64,000 bases of DNA from Cronobacter universalis NCTC 9529 (GCF_001277175.1 NZ_CP012257.1:1116001-1180000), one strand, 5' to 3'. Positions 37,614 through 48,413 are shown, counted from the first letter of the stretch. Numbers and translations: made by a program. Notes: a model not told the origin generated them from the letters alone.

Positions 37614-38819
37614 TCAAGACTGCGGTTGCTGTGACTGCGTCTGACCAGCGGCGCCGGATTGCTTCTGTTGCTGCTGGTTGTCAGTCACTTCCTGCGCTTT
37701 GACCTGCGCGCCCGGGCGAACCTTCTGCAACCCGGAGATAATCACGCGATCGCCGGCCTTCACGCCGTCCGTCACGACCCACTTATCGCCCATCGCCTGG
37801 CCGACCTGCACCGGACGCACTTCCACTTTGTCGCCTTCGCCTACGACCATCACGGTCGCATCGCCGCGCGGAGTACGGGCCACGCCCTGCTGCGGCACCA
37901 GAATCGCGTTCGGGTTAACCCCTTCTTCGAGACGGGCGCGGACAAACATGCCCGGCAGCAGCGTGTGGTCAGGGTTCGGGAAAATCGCGCGCAGCGTGAT
38001 GGAGCCGGTGGTCTGATCCACGGTCACATCGGAGAACTCCAGCGTGCCGTCCTGCGGGTATTTCAGGCCGTCGGCGGTCGAGAGCGTAACTTTCGCTTTT
38101 CCGTTCTCCTGCTTCAGTTGGCCGTTCGCCAGCTCCTGCTTAAGACGCAGGAAATCGTTGCTGGACTGGGTGACGTCAACATAGATAGGGTCAAGCTGCT
38201 GCACGGTGGCGAGCGCCGTGGTCTGGCCGTTCTGCACCAGCGCGCCTTCGGTCACGTTGGATTTGCCGATACGACCGCTGATAGGCGAGGTCACTTTGGT
38301 GTACGCGAGGTTAATACGCGCGGTTTCTACCGCGGCTTTCGCTGCCACCACGGCGGCGTTAGCCTGCTGGGCTTCCGCCTGCGCATTGTCATAGTCCTGC
38401 TGGCTGATGTACTGCGTGCCGAGCAGTTTCTGATAACGCTTGAGCGTCACCTGCGCGATATTCGCGCTGGCCTGCGCTTTGGCCAGATCGCCTTTCGCAC
38501 TTTCGTAAGAGGCCTGATATGGCGCCGGGTCGATTTGATAAAGCGACACGCCAGCCTTGATTTCACTGCCTTCTTCGAAATTACGTTTGAGAATAATGCC
38601 GCTGACCTGAGGACGAACTTCCGCCACACGGTAAGCGAGGGTGCGGCCCGGAAGTTCAGTTGTGATTTGCAGAGGTTCGCTTTTCAGCGTCACCACACCC
38701 ACTTCGGGCGCCTGGGGCGCTTGTTGCTGAGCCTGTTCACCGTCACATCCTGTAAGCGCAAAGCTGCCTGAGAGCATCAGAACGACCGCCAGAGGCGTGA
38801 ACCCTCTGTTTTTGTTCAT
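37614..38819 (-). CDS. acrA: Periplasmic adaptor lipoprotein AcrA
   Basis: The 401-residue protein has a lipoprotein signal ending in ALTGC (Cys25), a lipoyl/beta-barrel region (GRTLAYRVAEVRPQVSGIIL) and the long coiled-coil hairpin of membrane fusion proteins. The tail after about residue 375 is Gln/Ser-rich and slightly longer than in E. coli. The ATG at 38819 is the conserved start MNKNRGFTPLAVVLM. Confidence 0.97.
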   Translation of the reverse strand: MNKNRGFTPLAVVLMLSGSFALTGCDGEQAQQQAPQAPEVGVVTLKSEPLQITTELPGRTLAYRVAEVRPQVSGIILKRNFEEGSEIKAGVSLYQIDPAPYQASYESAKGDLAKAQASANIAQVTLKRYQKLLGTQYISQQDYDNAQAEAQQANAAVVAAKAAVETARINLAYTKVTSPISGRIGKSNVTEGALVQNGQTTALATVQQLDPIYVDVTQSSNDFLRLKQELANGQLKQENGKAKVTLSTADGLKYPQDGTLEFSDVTVDQTTGSITLRAIFPNPDHTLLPGMFVRARLEEGVNPNAILVPQQGVARTPRGDATVMVVGEGDKVEVRPVQVGQAMGDKWVVTDGVKAGDRVIISGLQKVRPGAQVKAQEVTDNQQQQKQSGAAGQTQSQQPQS

Positions 38820-38911
38820 ATCTAAACCTCGAGTGTTCGATTCCAAAAAATGACCAATGGATCAAAAGTCCGCAAACCCATTGCTGCGTTTATAGTGTCG
38901 TCATGCTATGG

Positions 38912-38935
38912 TACATACATACAAAAATGTATGTA
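38912..38935. promoter_or_regulatory. AcrR operator between acrA and acrR
   Basis: TACATACAT-ACAAAA-ATGTATGTA is a perfect 9-bp inverted repeat matching the E. coli AcrR operator, placed where it can control both divergent promoters. Confidence 0.92.
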
Positions 38936-38963
38936 AGTCTGACTCCTGTAAATTCACCGACCT

Positions 38964-39629
38964 ATGGCACGAAAAACCAAACAGCAAGCCCTGGAGACGC
39001 GTCAACACATTCTGAATGTGGCGATTCGCTTGTTCTCGCAACAGGGTGTGTCAGCCACGTCGCTGGCGGACATTGCCCAGGCGGCGGGCGTAACGCGAGG
39101 CGCCATTTACTGGCATTTCAGGAACAAGTCGGATTTGTTTAGCGAAATCTGGGAATCATCAGAGGCCAGCATTGGCGATCTTGAAAATGAGTATCGGGCA
39201 AAATTCCCAGACGATCCACTCTCTGTTTTACGGGAGATTCTCGTTTATATACTTGAAGCTACGGTGACAGAAGAGCGTCGTCGCCTGATGATGGAAATAA
39301 TTTATCACAAATGTGAGTTTGTTGGAGAAATGGCTGTCGTCCAGCAGGCGCACCGCAGTCTGTGCTTCCAGAGTTACGACCGCATCGAACAGGCGCTAAC
39401 GCAGTGTATCCAGACCGGCATGCTGCCGGAAAACCTGCAAACCCGTCGCGCCGCTATCCTGATGCGCAGCTATATCTCCGGGCTGGTGGAAAACTGGCTT
39501 TTCGCTCCTCAGACGTTTGATCTTAAAAAGGAAGCGCGCGAACTGGTGGCGATTTTACTGGAGATGTACCAGTTCTGCCCAAGCCTGCGCCGCGCCCCTG
39601 ACGCCGCGCCCGCCGCTGACCCGCACTGA
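38964..39629 (+). CDS. acrR: TetR-family repressor AcrR
   Basis: The 221-residue protein has an N-terminal TetR helix-turn-helix ([20 protein letters not shown]) and a C-terminal drug-binding domain with [21 protein letters not shown]. Ligand binding releases it from the operator and induces acrAB. The Ala/Pro/Asp-rich tail is a few residues longer than in E. coli. No truncation or frameshift is seen, so repression should be intact. Confidence 0.96.
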   Translation: MARKTKQQALETRQHILNVAIRLFSQQGVSATSLADIAQAAGVTRGAIYWHFRNKSDLFSEIWESSEASIGDLENEYRAKFPDDPLSVLREILVYILEATVTEERRRLMMEIIYHKCEFVGEMAVVQQAHRSLCFQSYDRIEQALTQCIQTGMLPENLQTRRAAILMRSYISGLVENWLFAPQTFDLKKEARELVAILLEMYQFCPSLRRAPDAAPAADPH

Positions 39630-39745
39630 AATTATCTTAAAGCCCCGCGGGCTGCTATTCCATGCGCGAGAGGCGTGCTATTCTCAGCGCCGTTCCAGTA
39701 TCCCCGCAGGCATTCCGCGTGCGGTCCGGCCATGACGTCACTCAA

Positions 39746-42700
39746 ATGATTATGCAGCACACAACCCTTTCGCGGCGCCTGGCGTCCGCTGTTTTTTTTG
39801 CCGTTTTGCTGGTGTTCGGCGCGCTTTCGCCTGTCGCGGCGCAGGCGGGGTCGGCAAGCGGCGAACTTCCGTCGCGCGCTGACGTGCAGTCGCAGCTCGA
39901 CGCGCTCGGCAAACAAAAAAACCACTCCGCGCAGGACAAACTGACGACTGAAGATTTGTCGGCGACGCTTGAGACGCTGGATAAAATCGAGCGTATCAAA
40001 CAAGAGACCGTGCAGCTGCGCCAGCAGGTCTTGCAGGCGCCGGAGAAAATGCGCCAGGCGACAGACAACCTCAGCGCTCTGCAAAATCAGGACAGCGACG
40101 AGGTGGTGCGCCAGACGCTGAAAAACCTGTCGCTGCGCCAGCTGGAGTCGCGCGTGACGTCTGTGCTGGATGACCTGCAAACGGCGCAGAACGATCTCGC
40201 GACGTTTAACAGCCAGCTGGTGTCGCTACAGACCCAGCCGGAGCGCGTCCAGAACGCGATGTACAACGCCTCGCAGCAGCTTCAGCAGATCCGCAACCGC
40301 CTGAACGGCACAGCCCCTGGCGAAGAGGCGCTGCGCCCGTCTCAGCAGACGCTCCTGCTCGCGCAGCAGGCGCTGCTGAACGCCCAGATAGAACAGCAGC
40401 GTAAAAGCCTTGAAGGCAACACGGTATTGCAGGACGCGCTCCAGAAACAGCGCGACTACACCACCGCGCATATCAACCGTCTTGAGCATCAGTTACAGCT
40501 GTTGCAGGAAGCGGTGAACAGCAAGCGCCTGACGCTCACCGAGAAAACCGCGCAGGAGGCGATTGCGCCGGAAGACGCCTCCAGTATTCAGAACAACCCG
40601 CTGGTGCGCCAGGAGCTGGAGGTGAACCATCAGCTCAGCCAGCGCCTGATCGACGCGACCCAGAGCGGCAACACGCTGGTGCAGCAGAACATCCGGGTGA
40701 AGAACTGGCTCGACCGCGCGCTGCAATCCGAGCGCAACCTGAAAGAGCAGATCTCCGTGCTGAAAGGCAGCCTGCTGCTGTCGCGCATTCTGTATCAGCA
40801 ACAACAGACGCTGCCGTCCGCCGATGAGCTGGAAGATATGACCAACCGCATCGCGGATCTGCGTCTTGAACAGTTCGAGGTGAATCAGCAGCGCGACGCG
40901 CTGTTCCAGAACGACGCGTTCGTCGCGAAGCTGGAAGAGGGGCACAAGAGCGAAATCAACGACGACGTGCACGACGCGCTGTTGCAGGTGGTCGATATGC
41001 GCCGCGAGCTGCTCGATCAGCTCAACAAACAGCTTGGCAATCAGCTGATGATGGCGATTAACCTGCAAATCAACCAGCAGCAGTTGATGAGCGTCAGCAC
41101 CAATCTTCAGGAGATGCTGACCCAGCAAATCTTCTGGGTGAACAGCAACAAGCCGATGGACTGGGAGTGGGTAAAAGCGTTCCCGCAGGCGCTGCACGAT
41201 CAATTAAAGGCGATGAAAATCACCCTTAACTGGGAGAAAGCCTGGCCTGCGATGCTGAAAGCGCTGCTGGCGGGGCTGCCGCTGCTGTTAATCGCCGGGC
41301 TTATTCGCTGGCGTTTCGGCTGGATGCGTCAGTACCTCAATAAGCTGGCGGGCGAAGTCGGCCAGCTGCGCAACGACAGCCAGTTGCATACGCCAAAAGC
41401 GATACTTATCAACCTCGTCCGCGCACTGCCGGTCTGCCTGATTATTCTGGCGGTCGGGCTTATCCTTTATGTAATGCAGCTAAACATCAGCGATCTGCTC
41501 TGGGCGTTCAGTAAAGAGCTGGCGGTGTTCTGGCTGGTCTTCGGCCTCTGCTGGCGCGTGCTGGAAAAAGACGGCATGGCGGTAAGCCACTTCAATATGC
41601 CCGCCACGCTGACCAGCCACTGGCGCCGTCAGATTGTGCGGATAAGCCTGGCGCTGCTTCCGCTGCTGTTCTGGTCGGTGCTGGCGGAGCTGTCGCCGCT
41701 GCACCTGATGGACGACGTGTTTGGCCAGAGCATGATTTTCCTGAACCTGCTGTTAATCAGCGCGCTGGTATGGCCGATGTGCCGCGACAGCTGGCGCGAT
41801 AAAGAGTCACACACCATGCGGCTGGTGACGGTGACCGTGCTCTCTATCGTGCCGGTGGCGCTGCTGGTGCTGACGGCAACGGGCTATTTCTATACCACGC
41901 TGCGCCTCGCCGGGCGCTGGATCGATACCGTTTATCTGGTCATTGTCTGGAACCTGCTCTACCAGACCGTGCTGCGCGGCCTCAGCGTCGCGGCACGGCG
42001 GATTGCGTATCGTCGCGCGGTGGCGCGTCGCCAGAATATGGTGAAAGAGGGCGCAGAAGGGGCTGAGCCGGTAGAGGAAACCTCGCTGGCGCTCGATCAG
42101 GTGAACCAGCAGACATTGCGTATCACCATGCTGGTGATGTTCGCGCTGTTTGGCGTGGTGTTCTGGGCTATCTGGTCCGATTTAATCACCGTCTTCGCCT
42201 ATCTCGACAGCATTGTGCTGTGGCACTACAACGGCACCGAAGCCGGAGCGGCGGTCACAAAAAGCGTGACGCTCGGCAGCATTCTGTTCGCGGTGGTGGC
42301 GTTTATGGTCGCCTGGGCGCTGATTCGCAACCTGCCAGGCCTGCTGGAAGTGCTGGTGCTTTCGCGCCTGAAAATGCGCCAGGGGGCGTCTTACGCGATT
42401 ACCACTATCCTGAACTATGTGATTATCGCGGCGGGCGCCATGACGGTGTTCGGCTCGCTCGGCGTGTCGTGGGATAAACTCCAGTGGCTGGCGGCGGCGC
42501 TGTCGGTGGGTCTCGGGTTCGGCCTCCAGGAGATCTTCGGTAACTTCGTCTCCGGTCTGATAATCCTGTTCGAACGCCCGGTGCGTATCGGCGATACCGT
42601 CACCATCGGCACGTTCTCGGGCACGGTCAGCAAGATCCGCATTCGCGCCACGACCATCACCGATTTTGACCGTAAAGAAGTGATCATCCCGAACAAAGCG

Positions 42701-43117
42701 TTTGTGACGGAGCGTCTGATCAACTGGTCGCTCACCGACACCATCACCCGCGTGGTGATCCGCCTCGGCGTGGCGTATGGATCGGATCTCGATAAAGTGC
42801 GCGAGATCTTACTGAAAGCGGCGATGGAGCACCCGAAAGTGATGCACGATCCTGAACCGGCGGTGTTCTTTACCACTTTCGGCCCAAGCTCGCTGGATCA
42901 CGAACTGCGCCTCTATGTGCGTGAACTGCGCGATCGCAGCTATACCGTGGATGAGCTGAACCGCACCATCGACAGACTGTGCCGCGAAAGCGACATCAAT
43001 ATCGCCTTTAACCAGCTGGAAGTGCATCTGCATAACAACAACGGCGAGACGCACACCGAAGTGAAGCGCGATTTACGCAATGATAACGACGGCGAAGCGA
43101 ACGCCGCCAAAGCCTGA
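39746..43117 (+). CDS. mscK: Potassium-dependent mechanosensitive channel MscK
   Basis: The 1123-residue protein has a signal peptide (LASAVFFAVLLVFGALSPVAAQA), a periplasmic coiled-coil domain to about residue 480, eleven membrane helices, and the MscS-like pore (AAALSVGLGFGLQEIFGNFVSG) and beta domain (RPVRIGDTVTIGTFSGTV). It opens on hypo-osmotic shock and needs external potassium. The start is not certain: ATG at 39746 or 39752, both with weak ribosome sites, fit the E. coli length better than the open frame from 39662. Confidence 0.94.
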   Translation: MIMQHTTLSRRLASAVFFAVLLVFGALSPVAAQAGSASGELPSRADVQSQLDALGKQKNHSAQDKLTTEDLSATLETLDKIERIKQETVQLRQQVLQAPEKMRQATDNLSALQNQDSDEVVRQTLKNLSLRQLESRVTSVLDDLQTAQNDLATFNSQLVSLQTQPERVQNAMYNASQQLQQIRNRLNGTAPGEEALRPSQQTLLLAQQALLNAQIEQQRKSLEGNTVLQDALQKQRDYTTAHINRLEHQLQLLQEAVNSKRLTLTEKTAQEAIAPEDASSIQNNPLVRQELEVNHQLSQRLIDATQSGNTLVQQNIRVKNWLDRALQSERNLKEQISVLKGSLLLSRILYQQQQTLPSADELEDMTNRIADLRLEQFEVNQQRDALFQNDAFVAKLEEGHKSEINDDVHDALLQVVDMRRELLDQLNKQLGNQLMMAINLQINQQQLMSVSTNLQEMLTQQIFWVNSNKPMDWEWVKAFPQALHDQLKAMKITLNWEKAWPAMLKALLAGLPLLLIAGLIRWRFGWMRQYLNKLAGEVGQLRNDSQLHTPKAILINLVRALPVCLIILAVGLILYVMQLNISDLLWAFSKELAVFWLVFGLCWRVLEKDGMAVSHFNMPATLTSHWRRQIVRISLALLPLLFWSVLAELSPLHLMDDVFGQSMIFLNLLLISALVWPMCRDSWRDKESHTMRLVTVTVLSIVPVALLVLTATGYFYTTLRLAGRWIDTVYLVIVWNLLYQTVLRGLSVAARRIAYRRAVARRQNMVKEGAEGAEPVEETSLALDQVNQQTLRITMLVMFALFGVVFWAIWSDLITVFAYLDSIVLWHYNGTEAGAAVTKSVTLGSILFAVVAFMVAWALIRNLPGLLEVLVLSRLKMRQGASYAITTILNYVIIAAGAMTVFGSLGVSWDKLQWLAAALSVGLGFGLQEIFGNFVSGLIILFERPVRIGDTVTIGTFSGTVSKIRIRATTITDFDRKEVIIPNKAFVTERLINWSLTDTITRVVIRLGVAYGSDLDKVREILLKAAMEHPKVMHDPEPAVFFTTFGPSSLDHELRLYVRELRDRSYTVDELNRTIDRLCRESDINIAFNQLEVHLHNNNGETHTEVKRDLRNDNDGEANAAKA

Positions 43118-43157
43118 CGCCGGTAATCGCCCTTTTTCCCGCACGGGGGAGGGGCGA

Positions 43158-43310
43158 TTACTTTTCGGTTTCGCTAAGCTTGCGAAGATAGTCGTTACGC
43201 ACAATCTCCAGCGCCGCCAGCACCGTTTGCGGCGGGATCTCATGATTCTCCAGCAACATAATCAAATCGACCGCGAGCTTGACCTCGTCAGGGGCTTGTT
43301 CCAGCGACAT
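43158..43310 (-). CDS. rsmS: Pleiotropic regulator RsmS (YbaM)
   Basis: The 50-residue product begins [20 protein letters not shown], as E. coli YbaM/RsmS, and has a strong GGAGGAGA ribosome site before the ATG at 43310. It is slightly shorter than the 53-residue E. coli protein. In Pectobacterium-type bacteria RsmS affects the Rsm regulatory pathway; in E. coli its role is unclear. It lies just downstream of priC, with 23 bases between them, in the same operon. Confidence 0.92.
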   Translation of the reverse strand: MSLEQAPDEVKLAVDLIMLLENHEIPPQTVLAALEIVRNDYLRKLSETEK

Positions 43311-43333
43311 GGTTTCTCTCCTCCGTAATTTAT

Positions 43334-43849
43334 TCAGCGCGTGATGCGTTCAAGCGCGCGCTCGGTGCGGGCGATAGCCGCGCGGCAGCGCGCCAGACGC
43401 TCGTCAAACGCGGTGATTTCACGCGCCAGTTGCGGATCATGACGTTCAGCGTAGCGTTGCTCGCGTTCGTTTTTCATCGCCAGCAGGCGCCGTTCATACT
43501 CCTGATACTCCGCAAGCCTTGCATGTAGCCGCCCGCCCGGCAAATGCGCGTTCTCATGACGACGCAGCGTGGCCGTCGCCGCCTCGCGCTGTAATGCCTC
43601 GATTTGTGCCGCGAGCCGCTCCGCAAGCCACGCCACGCGCGCCGCATCGCCCTGAGTGACCGCCGCCTCAAGGTGCGAGAGGCTCTCTTCGGCTTCCGCC
43701 AGATAGTCGCCGAGCCGCGCGCCGCCGCACGAAAACAACTGTCTGTCGAAGCGCGGCGAAAAGTGGCGCTGCGAGGCGAGCGGCCCGATAAGCGTATGCA
43801 GCGTGGCGACACGGGTCTTCAGCGATTGTAATAATAGGGGGGTTCTCAT
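43334..43849 (-). CDS. priC: Primosomal replication protein N'' (PriC)
   Basis: The 171-residue helical protein matches PriC ([20 protein letters not shown] start region, [20 protein letters not shown] in the middle). PriC remodels SSB-coated stalled forks and loads DnaB without PriA. It is divergent from ybaN and followed by rsmS, as in E. coli. Confidence 0.94.
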   Translation of the reverse strand: MRTPLLLQSLKTRVATLHTLIGPLASQRHFSPRFDRQLFSCGGARLGDYLAEAEESLSHLEAAVTQGDAARVAWLAERLAAQIEALQREAATATLRRHENAHLPGGRLHARLAEYQEYERRLLAMKNEREQRYAERHDPQLAREITAFDERLARCRAAIARTERALERITR

Positions 43850-43915
43850 TTTACTCCGGGCGTCTGGTCATGCGCGCTGTGCTACAGTAACTCACCTGCT
43901 TTCGCGAGTACGATT

Positions 43916-44293
43916 ATGCAAAGGACTATATTACTCATCCTGGGGTGGCTGGCGGTAGTGCTGGCGACGCTGGGCGTGGTGCTGCCGCTGCTGCCGACAA
44001 CGCCGTTTTTGCTGCTGGCCGCCTGGTGTTTTGCGCGCTCATCGCCGCGTTTTCATCACTGGCTGCTCTATCGCTCGTGGTTTGGCGGTTATCTGCGCCA
44101 CTGGCAGCAGCACCGCGCGATGCCGCCCGGCGCGAAGCCGCGCGCGATTCTTTTTATTCTCGCCACGTTCGCTATCTCGCTGTGGCTGGTCAAGATTTTT
44201 TGGGTGCGTATTCTGCTGCTGGTCATCCTTTCCGGGCTGCTGATTTTCATGTGGCGCATCCCGGTGATTGATGAAAAACAACAAAACGGGTAA
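43916..44293 (+). CDS. ybaN: DUF454 inner-membrane protein YbaN
   Basis: The 125-residue protein has three hydrophobic helices and the family motif LPLLPTTPFLLLAAWCFARSSPRFHHWLL. The function is not known. The order priC-ybaN-apt matches E. coli. Confidence 0.93.
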   Translation: MQRTILLILGWLAVVLATLGVVLPLLPTTPFLLLAAWCFARSSPRFHHWLLYRSWFGGYLRHWQQHRAMPPGAKPRAILFILATFAISLWLVKIFWVRILLLVILSGLLIFMWRIPVIDEKQQNG

Positions 44294-44444
44294 AGCGTAC
44301 CCGTGATAGTTGCATTTACCGCGCGCAGCCAGTAAATTCGAGCGTTTTCGAGTACAGGGGCCGTTGATTAAAGGGTGAACAAATTCGCCTTTCAGTCGTG
44401 TCCGGCAACCTGTGAGTAATACCGTTTTTATCAGGCATACATCC

Positions 44445-44996
44445 ATGACCGCAACTGCGCAGCAGCTTGAATATCTTAAAAATAGCATCAAAAGCATTCA
44501 GGATTACCCGAAGCCGGGCATTCTCTTTCGTGACGTCACCAGCCTGCTGGAAGACCCCAAAGCCTATGCGCTGAGCATCGAACTGTTAGTGGAGCGCTAT
44601 AAAAACGCGGGCATCACGAAGGTGGTGGGCACCGAAGCGCGTGGTTTCCTGTTCGGCGCGCCGGTCGCGCTGGCGCTGGGCGTGGGTTTTGTCCCGGTGC
44701 GTAAACCGCGTAAGCTGCCGCGTGAAACGATCGCAGAAAGCTATGAGCTGGAGTACGGCACCGATCAGCTGGAGATCCACGTTGATGCGATCAAGCCTGG
44801 CGATAAAGTGCTGGTGGTCGACGATCTGCTGGCGACCGGCGGCACCATTGAAGCCACCGTGAAGCTTATCCGTCGTCTGGGCGGCGACGTAACCGACGCG
44901 GCGTTTATCATTAATCTGTTCGACATCGGCGGCGAAGAACGCCTCAACAAGCAGGGCATCACCTGCTACAGCCTCGTGCCGTTCCCGGGCCACTGA
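44445..44996 (+). CDS. apt: Adenine phosphoribosyltransferase Apt
   Basis: The 183-residue protein has the PRPP-binding motif [16 protein letters not shown] and the adenine-binding [13 protein letters not shown]. It salvages adenine with PRPP to AMP. The ATG at 44445 matches the E. coli start [15 protein letters not shown]; an in-frame ATG lies 11 codons upstream. The next gene is dnaX. Confidence 0.97.
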   Translation: MTATAQQLEYLKNSIKSIQDYPKPGILFRDVTSLLEDPKAYALSIELLVERYKNAGITKVVGTEARGFLFGAPVALALGVGFVPVRKPRKLPRETIAESYELEYGTDQLEIHVDAIKPGDKVLVVDDLLATGGTIEATVKLIRRLGGDVTDAAFIINLFDIGGEERLNKQGITCYSLVPFPGH

Positions 44997-45086
44997 TCTT
45001 CCTTCCCGGCAGCCTCGCCCATCGGGTGGGGCTGTGTTAGCATTACCCCTTCAGAATCCACCACTCAAGCGTTTCAGAGCCTGCCC

Positions 45087-47057
45087 ATGAGTTATCAGGT
45101 CTTAGCCCGAAAATGGCGCCCACAAACCTTTGCTGACGTCGTCGGCCAGGAGCATGTGCTCACCGCCCTGGCGAACGGTTTATCGCTGGGCCGAATTCAC
45201 CACGCCTATCTGTTTTCCGGTACGCGCGGCGTCGGCAAGACTTCTATCGCCCGTCTTCTGGCGAAGGGGCTGAACTGTGAAACCGGCATCACCGCCACCC
45301 CGTGCGGCGTGTGCGACAACTGCCGTGAAATCGAGCAGGGGCGTTTTGTCGATCTGATTGAAATCGACGCCGCTTCGCGCACCAAAGTGGAAGATACCCG
45401 CGACCTGCTGGATAACGTCCAGTACGCGCCGGCCCGCGGCCGCTTTAAAGTTTACCTTATCGATGAAGTCCACATGCTCTCGCGCCACAGCTTCAACGCG
45501 CTGTTGAAAACGCTGGAAGAGCCGCCCGCGCATGTGAAGTTCCTGCTCGCGACCACCGATCCGCAAAAGCTGCCGGTGACTATTCTCTCCCGCTGCCTGC
45601 AATTCCATCTGCGCGCGCTGGACCCGGATCAAATCCGCCAGCAGCTTGAGCATGTGCTGACGCAGGAAGGCATCGCGCATGAGCCGCGCGCGCTGCAACT
45701 GCTGGCCCGCGCCGCCGATGGCAGCCTGCGTGACGCGCTAAGCCTGACCGATCAGGCCATCGCCAGCGGCGACGGACAGGTGACCGCCCAGGCGGTGGGC
45801 GCGATGCTCGGCACGCTGGATGACGACCAGGCGTTAAGCCTCATTGAGGCGCTGGTCGCCGCCGACGGCGAGCGCGTCATGCAGCAGATTAACGACGCCG
45901 CCGCGCGCGGCGTCGAATGGGAGGCGCTGCTGGTCGAGATGCTCGGCCTGCTGCACCGCGTCGCGATGGTGCAGCTGTCGCCTTCCGCGCTCGGCGCGGA
46001 TATGGCCCCGCTGGAGCCGCGCCTGCGCGAACTGGCGCGCGTCGTGCCGCCGGGCGACATTCAGCTCTATTACCAGACGCTGCTTATCGGGCGCAAAGAG
46101 CTGCCGTGGGCGCCGGAGCGTCGGATGGGCGTGGAAATGACGATGCTGCGCGCGCTGGCGTTCCACCCGCGCGCGCCGCTGCCGGAGCCCGAGCACGACG
46201 TACAACCTGCCGCGGTGCTGCCGGTGGTGCACGCGCCTGAAGCGCCGGCAATGCCTGCGTCAACGCCGTCATATCAGGCGCCGTCGGCGCCCGCTTCGCC
46301 AGCCGTTTCTCAACCGCAGCCGGGCGCGCAGACGCCGCTGCCCGACACGACCAGCCAGCTTCTACAGGCGCGCAGTCAGTTGCAGCGCGCGCAGGGAGCG
46401 GCCAAAACAAAAAAGAATGAACCGGCAGCGCCAGCCACAGCGCGGCCGGTGAATAACAGCGCGCTGGAGCGGCTGGCGTCCGTGACCGAGCGCGTGCAGT
46501 CCCGGCCCGCGGCGGTAAAAGACGAAGCCCCGGCCAAAAAAGAGGCGTATCGCTGGAAAGCGAAAAATATCGTGCCGCAGGCTCAGCAGGCTCCCGTCGC
46601 CACGCCGCGAGCGCTGAAAAAAGCGCTGGAGCATGAGAAAACGCCGGAGCTTGCCGCGAAACTCGCCGAAGAGGCGATTACGCGCGACGAATGGGCCGCC
46701 GAGGTCAGCCGTTTACAGGTGCCGAAGCTGGTGGAGCAGGTCGCGCTGAACGCGTGGAAAGAGCAGGACGGGCAACATATTCGCCTGCACCTGCGCCCGT
46801 CGCAGCGCCACCTTAACTCGGCGTCGGCGCAGAAAACGCTGGCCGACGCGCTGGGCGTTTTGTACGGCGCGCCGGTTGAACTGACTATCATTGAAGATGA
46901 TAATCTGGCGCACCGGACGCCGCTGGAATGGCGGCAGGCGATCTACGAAGAGAAACTCGCCCAGGCGAGAGAAGCGATTATCGCGGATACCAATATCCAG
47001 ACGCTGCGTCGTTTCTTCGATGCGGATCTGGATGAAGAGAGTATTCGCCCCCTTTGA
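45087..47057 (+). CDS. dnaX: DNA polymerase III tau/gamma subunit DnaX
   Basis: The 656-residue tau protein has Walker A GTRGVGKTS, a four-cysteine zinc site (CETG to CGVCDNC), DEVHML and the sensor region. It is the clamp-loader ATPase and ties the two polymerase cores to DnaB. The Pro/Ala-rich linker from about residue 370 separates the ATPase part from the tau-specific C-terminus. A programmed -1 frameshift yields gamma of 444 residues. It is the first gene of the dnaX-ybaB-recR operon. Confidence 0.97.
   Translation: MSYQVLARKWRPQTFADVVGQEHVLTALANGLSLGRIHHAYLFSGTRGVGKTSIARLLAKGLNCETGITATPCGVCDNCREIEQGRFVDLIEIDAASRTKVEDTRDLLDNVQYAPARGRFKVYLIDEVHMLSRHSFNALLKTLEEPPAHVKFLLATTDPQKLPVTILSRCLQFHLRALDPDQIRQQLEHVLTQEGIAHEPRALQLLARAADGSLRDALSLTDQAIASGDGQVTAQAVGAMLGTLDDDQALSLIEALVAADGERVMQQINDAAARGVEWEALLVEMLGLLHRVAMVQLSPSALGADMAPLEPRLRELARVVPPGDIQLYYQTLLIGRKELPWAPERRMGVEMTMLRALAFHPRAPLPEPEHDVQPAAVLPVVHAPEAPAMPASTPSYQAPSAPASPAVSQPQPGAQTPLPDTTSQLLQARSQLQRAQGAAKTKKNEPAAPATARPVNNSALERLASVTERVQSRPAAVKDEAPAKKEAYRWKAKNIVPQAQQAPVATPRALKKALEHEKTPELAAKLAEEAITRDEWAAEVSRLQVPKLVEQVALNAWKEQDGQHIRLHLRPSQRHLNSASAQKTLADALGVLYGAPVELTIIEDDNLAHRTPLEWRQAIYEEKLAQAREAIIADTNIQTLRRFFDADLDEESIRPL
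46393..46451 (+). promoter_or_regulatory. Programmed -1 frameshift signal in dnaX
   Basis: The slippery heptamer A AAA AAG is at 46409-46415. An internal AGGGAG (46393-46398) lies 10 bases upstream, and ACCGGC / GCCGGT (about 46420-46451) can form the downstream stem. After slippage the frame reads GAA then TGA at 46418-46420, so gamma ends Lys-Glu, as in E. coli. Confidence 0.93.
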
Positions 47058-47121
47058 CAGGCGGTATCGCTGCCTGTTGTAACCCATGGCCTCGCTGTCG
47101 GCACTGCCGTCAGCGACCTGA

Positions 47122-47472
<351 letters not shown>

Positions 47473-47650
47473 TGCACCCCGGACGGCAGGCCCCGCCTGT
47501 CGTCCCGCTTTTCGTTTTGCTCCCCATCGCGATGACTCTCCCACCCGCCATCATCTCTGAACTATCCTGTAACTAAGCAGGTTTAGGGTGCGCGCATAAA
47601 GGCGCAAATGGTAATCTACACGCTTTGTTCGTTGTTAAGGAATTTCATTC

Positions 47651-48256
47651 ATGCAGACCAGTCCTCTGCTGACTCAACTGATGGAAGCGCTGCGCTGCCT
47701 GCCGGGCGTGGGCCCGAAATCGGCGCAGCGCATGGCGTTTACGCTGCTGCAACGCGATCGCAGCGGCGGGATGCGGCTTGCTCAGGCGCTGACCCGCGCC
47801 ATGTCGGAGATTGGCCACTGCGCCGACTGCCGCACCTTCACCGAGCAGGAAAAATGTAATATCTGCACCAATCCGCGCCGTCAGGAAAACGGACAGATTT
47901 GCGTGGTGGAAAGCCCGGCGGATATCCACGCCATCGAGCAGACCGGCCAGTTCTCCGGCCGTTATTTCGTGCTGATGGGGCATCTTTCGCCGCTCGACGG
48001 TATCGGCCCGGACGATATCGGCCTTGACCGCCTGGAGCAGCGCCTGGCCGCGGAGCCGTTAAAAGAGATTATTCTCGCCACCAACCCCACGGTGGAAGGT
48101 GAGGCGACCGCCAATTACATCGCCGAGCTCTGCGGCCAGTATGGCGTTGACGCAAGCCGCATCGCGCACGGCGTGCCGGTGGGCGGCGAGCTGGAGATGG
48201 TCGACGGCACGACGCTGTCGCACTCGCTGGCCGGACGCCATAAGATGACGTTTTAA
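47651..48256 (+). CDS. recR: Recombination mediator RecR
   Basis: The 201-residue protein has a helix-hairpin-helix ([14 protein letters not shown]), a four-cysteine zinc finger (CADCRTF to CNIC) and a Toprim domain with [12 protein letters not shown]. With RecO and RecF it loads RecA onto gapped DNA. AAGGAA upstream supports the start at 47651. Confidence 0.97.
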   Translation: MQTSPLLTQLMEALRCLPGVGPKSAQRMAFTLLQRDRSGGMRLAQALTRAMSEIGHCADCRTFTEQEKCNICTNPRRQENGQICVVESPADIHAIEQTGQFSGRYFVLMGHLSPLDGIGPDDIGLDRLEQRLAAEPLKEIILATNPTVEGEATANYIAELCGQYGVDASRIAHGVPVGGELEMVDGTTLSHSLAGRHKMTF

Positions 48257-48278
48257 GCGTTACAGCCTGATATTCCTG

Positions 48279-48300
48279 AAAGCCGCATTGCGCGGCTTTT
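48279..48300 (+). terminator. Terminator of dnaX-ybaB-recR
   Basis: AAAGCCGC-ATTGC-GCGGCTTTT forms a stem with a T run 23 bases after recR. Confidence 0.82.
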
Positions 48301-48331
48301 AACCAGTCAGCGTTCGCCGTTTTGCCCGCCG

Positions 48332-48360
48332 CTTGAAAAATTTCCCCGCTATCCCCATCT
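48332..48360 (+). promoter_or_regulatory. Sigma-32 heat-shock promoter of htpG
   Basis: CTTGAA (48332-48337), a 15-base spacer and CCCCATCT (48353-48360) match the sigma-32 consensus CTTGAA-N11-16-CCCCATNT, 54 bases before the htpG ATG. Confidence 0.92.
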
Positions 48361-48413
48361 CTCCCTCAACCGTTTTTGTTCACTGTGGCCTGTTTTGTTG
48401 AGGTATCACCATT

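Noticed and set aside
44697..44720. Apt carries RKPRKLP where many homologues have RKxGKLP
   Set aside because: The Arg form is, as far as I recall, also present in Salmonella, so it is normal variation rather than a lesion.
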